Notes: generated by a model not told the origin, from the letters alone. Positions 47,676 through 57,019 are shown, counted from the stretch's first letter. The stretch is 64,000 nucleotides of DNA from Hyphomicrobiales bacterium (GCA_016125495.1 WGLQ01000007.1:62001-126000), one strand, 5' to 3'. Program-made: numbers and translations.

Positions 47676-49571
47676 CTAGCGCCCCTCACTGTCGCGAAGC
47701 ACCAGCAGGAAGCTCAAATAGGTTCCCGCCAGCCGCCCGTCGTCCCGCCAGTTCCCGTTGAGCATCTGTGGCAGAATGCCTGCGCGCTGCTGTCCGCTGT
47801 CGTCCCAAACGAGCGAGACCGGCATGAACACAGGTCCTCCCGGCGCGATCGATGCCTCCTTCGCCGGCGGCTTGGCCTCGCCCGTATCGTTCCCCGGCGC
47901 CTTTCTTTCCGTGCTGCCGGGTGCAAAGCCGAGTTCGACCGCCACCCGGGTCAGATCGAAGGTGTGCTGCTCTCCGTCCGTCATGACGATCGTGAGCACG
48001 TCCCCGGCGAGCCGCACCTCGAGGGCGGCTCCATTCAGCACGTAGCTGGCCTGTCCTCCCTTGTGATCGGTACTCGCGACGTAGAGGTTGGCGAGAACCC
48101 TCAATCCACCCGGCAATGAAAAGACCGGATTGGCGTGGTTGAAACCGAGCAACGGCCTGAAGGCGAGCGCCGTCGGACCGCCGAGATAGGCGAGCACGGC
48201 TCCTGCGCGATCTCCGCTGCCAACCGTTTCCGCGAAGGGGCTCGCCGGATCGTCGGCGCGAAAGAGGGGGGCGAGCGCATCGAGGTCGTCGCGCGCAAGA
48301 TAATAGACGATGGAGGAAAAGCGCTCCCGGTCGGCCTCTGGGATCGCCTTGTCCGTGTTCTTGACGAGATGGCCACCCTCGATCAGCCCGTGTTTTTCCG
48401 CCAGATCGCTCAGCTCCTCGACCTGGCTCGCGACCGACAGGCCGCGTGCACCGAAGGGTCCGGCGCTCGAGACGAGCAGCAGCACCGCGAGCAGCCCCGG
48501 CATGAGGCGCAGGTCGCGGCGCGATGCACCGAGCGCATAGACCCCCGCGATCGCCACGAACCAGAGAGCCGCCGCCGCGACGAGATAGCGCTCGATGGTC
48601 CAGCCGTAAGCCGCGACCCGCTCGTAGATGGACACGCACATGAGCAGCGTCGGGCCGAGAACCAGCCAGAACCAATTGCGCCAGAACCAGCGCACGATGG
48701 CATTGCCCGTTTGCCGGTCCGGATAGGCGAGCAGCGCCGACAGCATGCCGACCGAGCCGAACAGCAGCACCATCCAGCCGATCCTGCCTTGTGGCAGTGC
48801 CCATTGGGCGGCGATCGTCGCGCCATAGGCATAGAGGATGGCCGTATAGGCGATGAGCAGCGGCACGAGGATGTAGGCAACGAGCACCGTCACCGCCCGC
48901 GAGGTGAACTCCCTGCGATCCTCTTCGAGTTCGACCTCGCCGGGTTTCGGCGCCAGCGTCAGCCAATTGAGCGGCGCCACGAAACAGAGCGCGAGGATCC
49001 AGATTTTCTCGTGTGCTTCATCCGGGAATTTCAGTCCGAACAGGTAGTCGAGCGTCCAGATGATCGCCGAAAGACCGGCGCCGAAGAGGATCGCTCCAAG
49101 CCCTGCCATCGCAAAGCCGACCCAGAGATTGTGATTGAAGGCCCAGAACCCGTCGTTGTCGACCGGCCGCACGAGGCTCGGCCAGACGCCGATGGCGAGC
49201 CAGAGGGCGGACAGCAGCATCAGCGGCTCCAACGCGATCCGGACATCGTTCCAGACGGCAAGACCAACCAGCAACGTCAGCGCACCAATGGCGGCCATGC
49301 GCAACGCAAGACCGCTGCGCCCCTCGGGCCCCGCCCCGAGCTCGGCCGCAAAGGCCATCGCAAAGCCGCTGACGAGGATCATCAGCGGCCGCCACTCGTG
49401 ATCGAGCGAGAGCCCGACCGCCTCGTCGAGGTCGAAGAAATAGAAAAGGGTGAGAGCCACCGCGAAGGCCATCGAAATCGGAAACCGCGCGAACGCGAGA
49501 CCGATACGCGGAATGACCAGATCCGCCAGTCGCCGCCACCACGGTCGCTCGTTGTCGCCCATTTCGCCCAT
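47676..49571 (-). CDS. DUF4153 domain membrane protein
   Basis: A large inner-membrane protein (631 aa) of the DUF4153 family, function unknown. About eleven hydrophobic segments fill residues 20-390, including the conserved-looking NHNLWVGFAMAGLGAILFGA and LCFVAPLNWLTLAPKPGE. The C-terminal part (about 400-631) is a soluble domain, probably periplasmic, with PVFSLPGGLRVLANLYVAST. Start uncertain: ATG 49571 or 49562 (MGDNERPWW). It lies downstream of the squalene synthase-like gene, 142 bases away, on the same strand. Confidence 0.82.
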   Translation of the reverse strand: MGEMGDNERPWWRRLADLVIPRIGLAFARFPISMAFAVALTLFYFFDLDEAVGLSLDHEWRPLMILVSGFAMAFAAELGAGPEGRSGLALRMAAIGALTLLVGLAVWNDVRIALEPLMLLSALWLAIGVWPSLVRPVDNDGFWAFNHNLWVGFAMAGLGAILFGAGLSAIIWTLDYLFGLKFPDEAHEKIWILALCFVAPLNWLTLAPKPGEVELEEDRREFTSRAVTVLVAYILVPLLIAYTAILYAYGATIAAQWALPQGRIGWMVLLFGSVGMLSALLAYPDRQTGNAIVRWFWRNWFWLVLGPTLLMCVSIYERVAAYGWTIERYLVAAAALWFVAIAGVYALGASRRDLRLMPGLLAVLLLVSSAGPFGARGLSVASQVEELSDLAEKHGLIEGGHLVKNTDKAIPEADRERFSSIVYYLARDDLDALAPLFRADDPASPFAETVGSGDRAGAVLAYLGGPTALAFRPLLGFNHANPVFSLPGGLRVLANLYVASTDHKGGQASYVLNGAALEVRLAGDVLTIVMTDGEQHTFDLTRVAVELGFAPGSTERKAPGNDTGEAKPPAKEASIAPGGPVFMPVSLVWDDSGQQRAGILPQMLNGNWRDDGRLAGTYLSFLLVLRDSEGR

Positions 49572-49713
49572 CCGTTGTCGCCGTTGCACACAACCCCGAG
49601 GCCGCTGGAGTTTCGGCCCGCTGGTTCGCCGGGATTAACCCGGCCCCATGGCGGACCCGTGGCGCTTGCGGAATGCGCCACCGGTCTCTGACGATGGGGT
49701 GTGCGGGCGCCAC

Positions 49714-50637
49714 TCAGCAGAGCCCGCGAAAGCGCGCATGCGCCAGCCGCCAAACCCGCCCGAGCGGATTGATCTCCACCATCTCCAAGAACGGATCGTG
49801 CCGGCCGGCCAGCGCGCTCGCGAGATAGGCCTCGACCAGCGAAAGGCGCAGGAGCGCCGGCGCCACCGTGCGCGCCGCCGCGCCGAGCCCGACGAACCCG
49901 CCGCATGCCCGCGCCCGCGCCGAGCGCGCCTCCGCAGCCAGGTGCGCCATCGCTGCCGCAAGTGCCTTGCGGTCGCACCCTGGTTCGAAACCGCCCTCGA
50001 GAATTTCCGGCGGCAGCGGATCGGCACCGAGCCGCCGGTAGCGCGCGAGCGAGGCGAGCAACCGGGCGATCCCATAGGCGATGCCGGCCGCCGCGCACAC
50101 CTCCTCGAGCGCAGTTCTCAGATCACCGGTCGACCGATCGCCGACCTCCGGAGAACCATCGAGCAGAACGCTCGCGGCCAGCTGCATCGCCGCTCCGTGC
50201 GTCTTCATCATGTGAACCCGGAGCGCGCCGATATCCTCCATGCGCCCGCCGGAAAGATCGAACGAGCGCGCATCCGCCTGCCCGATCAGCAACGCCGCGT
50301 TGAGCCGACCGGCCGCGAGACCAACCGACAGCGCATCGACGACGGGATGCCCACAAGGCTCGCCGCTTCCCGCAGCCGCAGCCGCGACCGCATCGCGCCA
50401 CCACTGCAAACGGATTTCGCCCAGCATCGCCTCGCTGACGAGATCGGGAACCCGCGACACCTCGCCCTCGTAGGCGGCGAGCGCGAGAAGCTGCGGTCGC
50501 ACGCGGCGCGGCGCGAGCAATGCGGAAAGATAGGCATCGTAGGCATGTGCCCGCGCACTGTCGACGAGCGCCCTCGCGCCCGTGCCCGTCGAGCGCTCGA
50601 CGGATTGCCGATTCTGTTCTGGCTCCTGGCTCGCCAT
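49714..50637 (-). CDS. Squalene/phytoene synthase-like protein (NDUFAF6 homologue)
   Basis: A 307-residue all-helical protein of the isoprenoid synthase fold. It keeps the stretch AMLGEIRLQWWRDA typical of the NDUFAF6 branch, but the two DxxxD metal sites of true squalene or phytoene synthases are not intact: VEINPLGRVWRLAHARF occurs at the end, and no DxxED helix is clear. Human NDUFAF6 aids assembly of respiratory complex I, so this is likely an assembly factor, not an enzyme. The neighbouring gene encodes the other complex I factor type (NDUFAF3), with 45 bases between them. Confidence 0.8.
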   Translation of the reverse strand: MASQEPEQNRQSVERSTGTGARALVDSARAHAYDAYLSALLAPRRVRPQLLALAAYEGEVSRVPDLVSEAMLGEIRLQWWRDAVAAAAAGSGEPCGHPVVDALSVGLAAGRLNAALLIGQADARSFDLSGGRMEDIGALRVHMMKTHGAAMQLAASVLLDGSPEVGDRSTGDLRTALEEVCAAAGIAYGIARLLASLARYRRLGADPLPPEILEGGFEPGCDRKALAAAMAHLAAEARSARARACGGFVGLGAAARTVAPALLRLSLVEAYLASALAGRHDPFLEMVEINPLGRVWRLAHARFRGLC

Positions 50638-50682
50638 GCTGCCTGCTCCGCCGTCGGCACCTCAACGGCTCGACGTCAGCCC

Positions 50683-51099
50683 TCAGTCGACCGCGATGAG
50701 CGCGGCGCCGACCGCGCGGTGCTCGCCCGCCAGCACGTTGTATGTCCGGCAGGCCGCCCCCGTCGCCATGGCCTCGAGGCCGATCCCCGCGGCCTCGAAG
50801 GCATCCGCGATCGACGTGGGAGGAAAAATCTGCGTGGTTCCGGTGCCAAAGAGCAGCAGCTCGAGCCGTCCGACTTCGGCAAGCACGAGGGCGAAGTCCT
50901 CGAGCCGCACCCCTTCGGCACCGGTGACCGGCCAGGCGCACATCCGATCGGAGAGAATGAGCAGCGAACCCCGGTGACCGATCTCGGCGAATCGGAAGCC
51001 GCCGTTGCCATAGGCATCGATCGGCGCGCGCCCGGAAAAATAGTGGGTCGGACCGGTCTGCCCGGCCGCGCCCCTCGCACTCCTGTCCTCGATGGCCAC
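50683..51099 (-). CDS. Mth938-like domain protein (NDUFAF3 homologue)
   Basis: A 138-residue cytosolic protein of the Mth938-like (DUF498) family. The fold signature is seen in DAYGNGGFRFAEIGHRGSLL (residues 28-47), EDFALVLAEVGRLELLLFGTG and FEAAGIGLEAMATGAACRTYN. The human homologue NDUFAF3 helps build the membrane arm of complex I. In alphaproteobacteria the gene usually follows secF, as here (47 bases after). Function in bacteria is not established; co-location with the NDUFAF6-like gene supports a shared role. Confidence 0.88.
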   Translation of the reverse strand: MAIEDRSARGAAGQTGPTHYFSGRAPIDAYGNGGFRFAEIGHRGSLLILSDRMCAWPVTGAEGVRLEDFALVLAEVGRLELLLFGTGTTQIFPPTSIADAFEAAGIGLEAMATGAACRTYNVLAGEHRAVGAALIAVD

Positions 51100-51146
51100 C
51101 GCCTCGTCCTACCTTCGCTCGCGCCGGCCGCCATCATTGGGCTACG

Positions 51147-52100
51147 TCAGCTGTTGCTCGGCTTCGGCTCCTTGACCTTGGCGCCGCCCGTTCCCGACCA
51201 CTCCCGGCTGACCCCGAGTACCAGCAGCAAGGGCGCGGCAACGAAGATCGACGAGTAGGTGCCGACCACGACGCCCCAGATCATGGCGAAGGTGAAACCC
51301 TTGATCACCTCGGTGCCGAAAACGAAGAGTGCAATGAGCGCGAGCAGCGTGGTGCCGGACGTCAGGATCGTGCGCGAGAGCGTGCCGTTGATCGATATGT
51401 CGATCAACTCGTGCAGCGACATCTTTTTGTATTTGCGTAGATTTTCACGAATGCGGTCGTAGACGACGACCGTGTCGTTGAGCGAGTAGCCGACGATGGT
51501 CAGCAGCGCCGCCACGATCGGTAGATTGAACTCCAGTTGCAGCAGGGAGAAGATCCCTATGGTGAGCACGACATCGTGCACCAGCGCGACGACCGCACCG
51601 ACGGCGAACTGCCATTCGAAGCGGAACCAGATGTAGAGCAGCACCGCGAGGATCGCCGCGACGACCGCATAGGTTCCGTCGCGTTTCAGCTCCTCCGAGA
51701 CCGTCGGCCCGACCACCTCGGTGCGCCGGTAGGTAACGCCGTCGCCGAGCGCTGCGCGCACCTTGGCAACCACTTCCTGCTGTGCCTTTTCGCCCCCTTC
51801 CTGTTCCTGCACGCGGATGAGGACGTCGTTCGGCGCGCCGAACTCCTGGATCGAGACGTCGCCGAGGCCGAGCCCGGAGAGCTTGGCCCTCAGACCGGCG
51901 ATGTCAGCCTTGGCCTCCTGGGTCTTGATCTCGATCAGGGTGCCGCCACGAAAGTCGATGCCGAAATTGAGCCCCGCCGTCAGGAAGAGGATGACCGAGC
52001 CGATCATGGCGAGGGACGAGAGCCCTAACGCGATGGTGCGCAACGCAACGAAGCCGATGCGCGTGTTGCGTGGAAGAAAATCGAAGCCACGGAAGGACAT
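51147..52100 (-). CDS. secF: Protein translocase subunit SecF
   Basis: Proton-motive-force-linked partner of SecD that pulls proteins through the Sec channel. The 317-residue protein has six membrane spans and a first periplasmic domain. Typical stretches are GLNFGIDFRGGTLIEI, IWFRFEWQFAVGAVVALVHD, NDTVVVYDRIREN and SRTILTSGTTLLALIALFVF. Start ATG 52100 (MSFRGFDF). It follows secD after 16 bases. The C-terminal tail (after residue 295) is Lys- and Gly-rich. Confidence 0.97.
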   Translation of the reverse strand: MSFRGFDFLPRNTRIGFVALRTIALGLSSLAMIGSVILFLTAGLNFGIDFRGGTLIEIKTQEAKADIAGLRAKLSGLGLGDVSIQEFGAPNDVLIRVQEQEGGEKAQQEVVAKVRAALGDGVTYRRTEVVGPTVSEELKRDGTYAVVAAILAVLLYIWFRFEWQFAVGAVVALVHDVVLTIGIFSLLQLEFNLPIVAALLTIVGYSLNDTVVVYDRIRENLRKYKKMSLHELIDISINGTLSRTILTSGTTLLALIALFVFGTEVIKGFTFAMIWGVVVGTYSSIFVAAPLLLVLGVSREWSGTGGAKVKEPKPSNS

Positions 52101-52116
52101 GTCTGGGGTTCCCTGG

Positions 52117-53733
52117 CTAGATCGGCAATTCGACCGCCCGGCGCTTCTGGCCCTTGAGCCAGACCGCGACCATGAGGCGCGTCAGAACGAATGCGGTGAA
52201 GACGGAGGTGAAGATGCCGATCGAGAGTGTCACGGCAAAGCCACGGATCGGCCCCGAGCCCAGCCAGAACAGGATGATGGCGGCAAGGAACGTCGTGATG
52301 TTGGCATCGAGAATGGTCGAAATCGCCCGCGAATAACCCGTGTCGATCGCGTTGATCGGCGATTTTCCGGCCGCCAGTTCCTCGCGTATTCGTTCATAGA
52401 TCAGCACGTTCGCATCGACCGCCATGCCGATGGTCAGCACGATGCCGGCGATGCCGGGAAGCGTCAGTGTCGCCTGCAGCGCCGAGAGGGCGCCGAGGAT
52501 GAGGATGATATTGACGAGGAGGGCGACCGTCGAGAAAATGCCGAACATGCCGTAGGTCACGATCATGAAGACGACGACCGCGCCGAGACCGATGACCCCG
52601 GCGATTTCACCGGCCGCGATCGAGTCGGCCCCGAGGCTCGGCCCGACGGTGCGTTCCTCGACGATGGTGAGCGAAGCCGGCAGCGCGCCGGAACGCAGCA
52701 GGATCGAGAGGTTCGAGGCCTCCTGGACCGAGAAGTTGCCCGAAATCTGTCCCGTACCACCGAGGATCGGCTCGCGGATGACCGGCGCCGAGATGACCTC
52801 GTTGTCGAGCACGATGGCGAACGGGCGGTCGACGTTGGCCTGCGTGTAGCGTCCGAACTTGCGCGCACCCGACGAATTGAAGCGGAACGTCACCACCGGC
52901 TGGTTGTCACGCTGGTCGAACGAGGGCTGCGCGTCCTCGAGCTCCTCGCCGGTGACGACCGGGCGCACCTTCAGAACGTATTCGAAGCCCCCGTCCGCCT
53001 CACGCCCGGCATAGACCGCATAGCCAGCCGGTGGCCGCGCGAGGCGCGCGTCGCTCGCCGTCACGCTCGGATGCACTTCGTGGAAGGCGAGCTTGGCGGT
53101 CTTGCCGATGATGTCCTTGAGGCGCTGCGGATCATCGAGGCCCGGCACTTGCACGAGGATGCGGTCGCGTCCCTGGCGCTGGATGTTCGGCTCGGTCGTG
53201 CCGAGCTGGTCGACGCGCCGGCGAATGGTCTCGATCGAGGCCGCCATCGCGTTGTTGGCCCGCTGCACGAGCGCCGGCTCGGTTGGCGTCAGGCTGATGA
53301 GATTGCCCGCGCCCGTCGCGATCGTCAGATCGTTGCCCTGGACGCCGGTGAAGACGTTGGTCTCGAGCGGCTGGGAGATTTCGGCGAGCGCGGTTCGCGC
53401 CTTCTCGAGGTCCTCGGGCTTGGTGATCCGCACTTCGACGTTGCTCGGCGTCCGCCGCAGGCCGGTGTATTGCACGCCGCCGCTGCGCAGCCGCTGGCGC
53501 ACGTCGTCCACCACGCCCTCGAGCCACTCGTCCACCAGCTCCTGCATGTTCATTTCGAGCAGGAGATGCGAGCCACCACGCAGATCGAGGCCGAGGCTGA
53601 CCCCCTTGTTTGGAAGCCAGCTCGGCCACTGCGCCGTCTGCGAACGCGGGAACACGTTCGGCAGCGCAAAGACGAGGCCTGCAAGGCAGACCGCGCAGAT
53701 GGCTATGATCTTCCAGCGTGCAAAGTGCAGCAT
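52117..53733 (-). CDS. secD: Protein translocase subunit SecD
   Basis: Large subunit of the SecDF complex. The 538-residue protein has an N-terminal membrane segment, GVSLGLDLRGGSHLLLEM (about residues 45-62), a large periplasmic P1 domain (about 70-370) and five more spans near the C-terminus with IVLTIGMAVDANVLIYERIRE and SRAISTILDANITT. No insertion or truncation is seen. It follows yajC in the standard order yajC-secD-secF, with a 111-base gap. Confidence 0.97.
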   Translation of the reverse strand: MLHFARWKIIAICAVCLAGLVFALPNVFPRSQTAQWPSWLPNKGVSLGLDLRGGSHLLLEMNMQELVDEWLEGVVDDVRQRLRSGGVQYTGLRRTPSNVEVRITKPEDLEKARTALAEISQPLETNVFTGVQGNDLTIATGAGNLISLTPTEPALVQRANNAMAASIETIRRRVDQLGTTEPNIQRQGRDRILVQVPGLDDPQRLKDIIGKTAKLAFHEVHPSVTASDARLARPPAGYAVYAGREADGGFEYVLKVRPVVTGEELEDAQPSFDQRDNQPVVTFRFNSSGARKFGRYTQANVDRPFAIVLDNEVISAPVIREPILGGTGQISGNFSVQEASNLSILLRSGALPASLTIVEERTVGPSLGADSIAAGEIAGVIGLGAVVVFMIVTYGMFGIFSTVALLVNIILILGALSALQATLTLPGIAGIVLTIGMAVDANVLIYERIREELAAGKSPINAIDTGYSRAISTILDANITTFLAAIILFWLGSGPIRGFAVTLSIGIFTSVFTAFVLTRLMVAVWLKGQKRRAVELPI

Positions 53734-53844
53734 ATCTCGAGCAGCCCGTCGTGGTTCCGGAAACGGTCGAATTCATTGCGGTGCGCGGGCGGCGCATCAT
53801 GTCCGATCCATCCGGACGACGCCGCCAGCCGGCACAACCGCGGC

Positions 53845-54177
53845 TCAGGGCTTGTCGCGCACCGGCTCGCCCTTCGTTCGCACCTGCGTGATGGTGCCTT
53901 TCACGACCTTGACGCGTACGTTCTCGGCCAAGTCGATCTCGAGTTCTTCGTCGCCGACCTTGTAGACGCGCCCGATGAGCCCGCCGGCCGTCACCACCTC
54001 GTCGCGCCGGCGGATGTTGCTGATCATCTCCTGGTGGTCCTTCATCCGCTTCTGCTGCGGCCGGATGATGAGGAAGTACATGATCACGAAGATCAGCACG
54101 AACGGGAGCAGCGAGAAAAGGAAGTCGCCTCCGCCGGCGGCTGGCGCACCCTGAGCATAGGCTGGCGTAATCAGCAT
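53845..54177 (-). CDS. yajC: Preprotein translocase subunit YajC
   Basis: Small accessory protein of the SecDF complex. The 110-residue protein has a single membrane helix (FSLLPFVLIFVIMYFLIIRP, residues 20-39) followed by the conserved QQKRMKDHQEMI, then a small cytosolic beta domain. ATG 54177 (MLITPAYAQG) is preceded by GAGAGGATCAC. A Gln/Gly-rich N-terminal part before the helix is as in other alphaproteobacteria. Confidence 0.96.
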   Translation of the reverse strand: MLITPAYAQGAPAAGGGDFLFSLLPFVLIFVIMYFLIIRPQQKRMKDHQEMISNIRRRDEVVTAGGLIGRVYKVGDEELEIDLAENVRVKVVKGTITQVRTKGEPVRDKP

Positions 54178-54483
54178 GTGATCCTCTCGTGAGACATCCG
54201 CTGCGCTGCCTCGTCGTCGAGCGCCGCGCCCTTGCAGTTCGAGTTCGGTCGATTGCTCCCTGAGCCGCCGGCTCCGGAAAATGTGGCGACTATAGTGGGG
54301 CCCCGATGCAATGCAACCGACTAGCACGCAAGTCCCGCCGGCGCCACGGCCGCGCAGGCGCCACCGCTCTTGTCGGACCGCTCACCTTCACGATCGGCAG
54401 CGCGCGCTTGCCAGCGACCCGACCCGGCGATATGCGGGCGCACTGACGGGTGGCCGCTGGCGAGCCCGGGAACGGAGCACGAC

Positions 54484-55374
54484 ATGGCGCGGAAACCCTC
54501 GGCAGGCGCGGTGACGACCGGCGGCGAAGGCGCCGTGCTGGAGCGTATTGCAGCAGCCCTGGAGCGCCTCGCCCCGCCACCACCACCACCACCCGACTTC
54601 ACGCTCGCCGAGGCATTCGTCTGGTCCGCTCCCGATGAGCGCTTCGAACCCGTCGCGCGCATCAACCGCATGCCGATCGCCCTGCTGCGCGCCATCGACC
54701 GCCAGGCCGCCGCCCTGCTCGACAACACGTTGCGCTTCGCCCGGGGCCTGCCCGCCAACAACGCCCTCCTCTGGGGTGCGCGCGGCATGGGCAAGAGTTC
54801 ACTGGTCAAGGCCGTCCATGCCGAAGTCCGACGGTTGGAGCCGGCCGCGCGCCTCTGCCTCGTCGAAATCCACCGCGAGGACATCACCAGTCTGCCGACC
54901 TGCCTGCGGCATCTACGTGCCGCGACCGAGCGCTTCGTGGTCTTTTGCGACGACCTTTCCTTCGACCACGACGACACCTCCTACAAGTCCCTCAAGGCGG
55001 TACTCGAGGGCGGCATCGAGGGCCGGCCGCGCAACGTCCTCTTTTATGCGACCTCGAACCGCCGCCACCTGCTGCCGCGCGATATGATGGAGAACGAACG
55101 CTCGACCGCCATCAACCCGCACGAGGCGATCGAGGAAAAGGTCTCACTGTCCGATCGCTTCGGTCTCTGGCTCGGCTTTCACAACTGCTCGCAGGACGAT
55201 TTCCTCGCCATGGTGCGCGCCTATGCGTCGCACTTCGGGCTGGTCGTCGACGACGAGCGCCTCGCCGCCGAGGCCAAGGAGTGGTCGATCACGCGAGGCA
55301 GCCGCTCGGGCCGCGTCGCCTGGCAGTTCATCCAGGACCTCGCCGGTCGGCTTGGTGTGCCGATCGACGCCTGA
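54484..55374 (+). CDS. DUF815 family P-loop ATPase
   Basis: A 296-residue AAA-like ATPase of the DUF815 family, common in alphaproteobacteria, role unknown. Walker A is GARGMGKSSLVKA (about residues 100-112), Walker B FVVFCDDLSFDHDD near 160; NVLFYATSNRRHLLPRDM is the sensor-like part. A Pro-rich run (PPPPPPPDF) links an N-terminal helix to the ATPase. Divergent from yajC and convergent with the M23 lipoprotein gene, an arrangement often seen in rhizobia. Confidence 0.9.
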   Translation: MARKPSAGAVTTGGEGAVLERIAAALERLAPPPPPPPDFTLAEAFVWSAPDERFEPVARINRMPIALLRAIDRQAAALLDNTLRFARGLPANNALLWGARGMGKSSLVKAVHAEVRRLEPAARLCLVEIHREDITSLPTCLRHLRAATERFVVFCDDLSFDHDDTSYKSLKAVLEGGIEGRPRNVLFYATSNRRHLLPRDMMENERSTAINPHEAIEEKVSLSDRFGLWLGFHNCSQDDFLAMVRAYASHFGLVVDDERLAAEAKEWSITRGSRSGRVAWQFIQDLAGRLGVPIDA

Positions 55375-55388
55375 TCCCCGGGGGAGCG

Positions 55389-55419
55389 AAAAAACCCCGC
55401 TGCCAAGCCGGCAGCGGGG
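55389..55419 (-). terminator. Intrinsic terminator of the M23 lipoprotein gene
   Basis: On the minus strand CCCCGCTGCC (55419-55410), the loop GGCTT and GGCAGCGGGG (55404-55395) are followed by TTTTTT. The 10-bp stem is perfect. It stands about 50 bases past the stop codon at 55467. On the plus strand it lies 15 bases after the DUF815 stop and may also stop that transcript. Confidence 0.85.
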
Positions 55420-55466
55420 CGCTTCCATCAGTCGGAACCTGTTGAGCTTGCGACCTCGAGCCTTGC

Positions 55467-56963
55467 TCAGTTGCTGGCGCTGGCGCTCGCCAGGTGCTCC
55501 ATCGGATCGACCGGTTTGGAGCCCTTGCGCAACTCGAAATGCACCTGCGGTTGATCGACCGAACCGGTGAGTCCGGCCTTTGCGATCACCTGACCGCGCC
55601 GCACCTTGTCGCCGCGCGCGACCAGCAGGCTCTCATTGTGGGCGTAAGCCGAGACCCAGTTGTCGTCGTGGCGGATGAGCACGAGGTTTCCGTACCCCTT
55701 GAGCTCGCTGCCGGCATAGGCGACGACGCCGTCGGCGGCGGCCCGGACCGAGGTGCCGGCCGGCACCGCGATGTTGATGCCGTCGTTGTGCGAGCCGTCG
55801 CTGCGCCGCCCGAAGCCCATCACGATGCGTCCTTTGACCGGCCAGCGAAACTGTCCGCCGGTATCGAGGCTCGCATCGCCGCCACCCGTCGCCTCGGCCG
55901 CGGAGGGCAGGTTGCGACCGCCGCTCTCGTCGATCGAGGCGGTGCGCTCACGCGGCGCGTCGACTGGCTCGTCGACCTGCGGGCTCTCCACCTCGAAGGC
56001 CGGCAGCTTTGGCATGTCGCCCGTCCTGCGCGCCTCCGCAAAGGCCGGGCCGCCGGAAGTATAGGACCTCGAGCCACCCGGGATGGTCAGAACCTGACCG
56101 ATCTTGAGCCGCGTCGGGTCCGATATGTCGTTGGCATCCTGCAGATCACGAACGCTGACACCGTGGTTGCTGGCGATCTGATAGAGGCTGTCACCCGGTG
56201 CCACGCGATACTCGCCCGAGCCTGCGGTCACGCGCGGCGTCTCGCGCACGACGTCACGCGTCTCGACCTGTCGCGTCGGCAGCGATCGAGCCGCCGTGGA
56301 GCCCGGCAGCGCCAGCTTCTGGCCGACGCGGATGCTCGAGTTGGTGAGGCCGTTGGCCGACATCAGCGCCGAAACGCTGACGCCATGCCGGCGCGCGATG
56401 CCATAGAGCGTATCGCCGGTGGCGACCGTCACCGTTTCGTCCGCTCCGCTGGTCGTGGAATTCAGCGTCGCGCTGCCCTCGCTTTCGTAGGCACCGCTCC
56501 GCGTCCCGGCACTCGGAGACGTCGAATAGCTGCGGCGCCGCTCGAGCGAACGCGGCTCGGCGACGGGCGCCTGATAGCTCGGCGTCGAGCGCGCGGCGCC
56601 ACCATAGGTATATCCGCCGTCCGATGGGCTGGCCGGATACGGCTCGGGCGCCCGCGCGCCATAGTCGGGGCTGAGTTCCCGCGAGCGCGCCGTACCGCTG
56701 TCGAACGTGCCGCCCCAGTTGGGATCACGTTGCTCGTTCTGATAGGGGCGCGCCTGTTCGTTGGGTGCATAGCGCGGCACCGATTCCGGCGGCACCGGCA
56801 GGGAGTTGGTCGATGAATCCTCGGTGAGGCCGAGCACTGGGAAATCGAAGCGCGTCACATCCGCGCTGCAGCTGGCCAGGAGGATGCAACTGGCGGCCGC
56901 GGCGAGCACAGGAGTTCTCGGCAGACCGACCAGTGATTGAGCTTTACGCACGACACGCCCCAT
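55467..56963 (-). CDS. M23 peptidase-family lipoprotein with two LysM domains (NlpD/DipM-like)
   Basis: Envelope protein that cuts peptidoglycan cross-bridges or activates amidases at division. Starting at ATG 56963 it has 498 aa: a lipobox signal (AAASCILLASC), a long Ser/Pro/Tyr-rich spacer, two LysM domains (VATGDTLYGIARRHGVSVSA near residue 190; VAPGDSLYQIASNHGVSVRD near 270) and a C-terminal M23 domain (about 375-490). HNDGINIAVPAGTSV has the first metal-binding His, but PQVHFELRKG is the only other motif; the catalytic HxH is incomplete (VHFEL), as in activator-type LytM proteins. A longer start at ATG 57026 has a GAGGAG site but would include the CtrA site in the coding part. Confidence 0.9.
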   Translation of the reverse strand: MGRVVRKAQSLVGLPRTPVLAAAASCILLASCSADVTRFDFPVLGLTEDSSTNSLPVPPESVPRYAPNEQARPYQNEQRDPNWGGTFDSGTARSRELSPDYGARAPEPYPASPSDGGYTYGGAARSTPSYQAPVAEPRSLERRRSYSTSPSAGTRSGAYESEGSATLNSTTSGADETVTVATGDTLYGIARRHGVSVSALMSANGLTNSSIRVGQKLALPGSTAARSLPTRQVETRDVVRETPRVTAGSGEYRVAPGDSLYQIASNHGVSVRDLQDANDISDPTRLKIGQVLTIPGGSRSYTSGGPAFAEARRTGDMPKLPAFEVESPQVDEPVDAPRERTASIDESGGRNLPSAAEATGGGDASLDTGGQFRWPVKGRIVMGFGRRSDGSHNDGINIAVPAGTSVRAAADGVVAYAGSELKGYGNLVLIRHDDNWVSAYAHNESLLVARGDKVRRGQVIAKAGLTGSVDQPQVHFELRKGSKPVDPMEHLASASASN

Positions 56964-56988
56964 TACCCGATACGAAGGACAGGGGTCA

Positions 56989-57009
56989 GTTAACCGAGAC
57001 TGGGTTAAC
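56989..57009. repeat. Palindrome GTTAACC-N7-GGTTAAC upstream of the M23 lipoprotein gene
   Basis: A perfect inverted repeat with 7-bp arms and a 7-bp spacer, 26-46 bases upstream of ATG 56963. It overlaps the CtrA-type site at 57005-57019 and has TTAACC half-sites like those bound by CtrA. Operator function is inferred from form and place. Confidence 0.6.
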
Positions 57010-57019
57010 GTGGGCTTAA
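57005..57019 (-). promoter_or_regulatory. Perfect CtrA consensus site (TTAA-N7-TTAA)
   Basis: TTAA at 57005-57008 and at 57016-57019 with exactly seven bases between them. CtrA is the alphaproteobacterial cell-cycle master regulator, and it often binds over the -35 region. Here it would control the M23 wall-processing gene, whose start at 56963 lies about 42 bases downstream. No other perfect match was found in the window. Confidence 0.6.
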
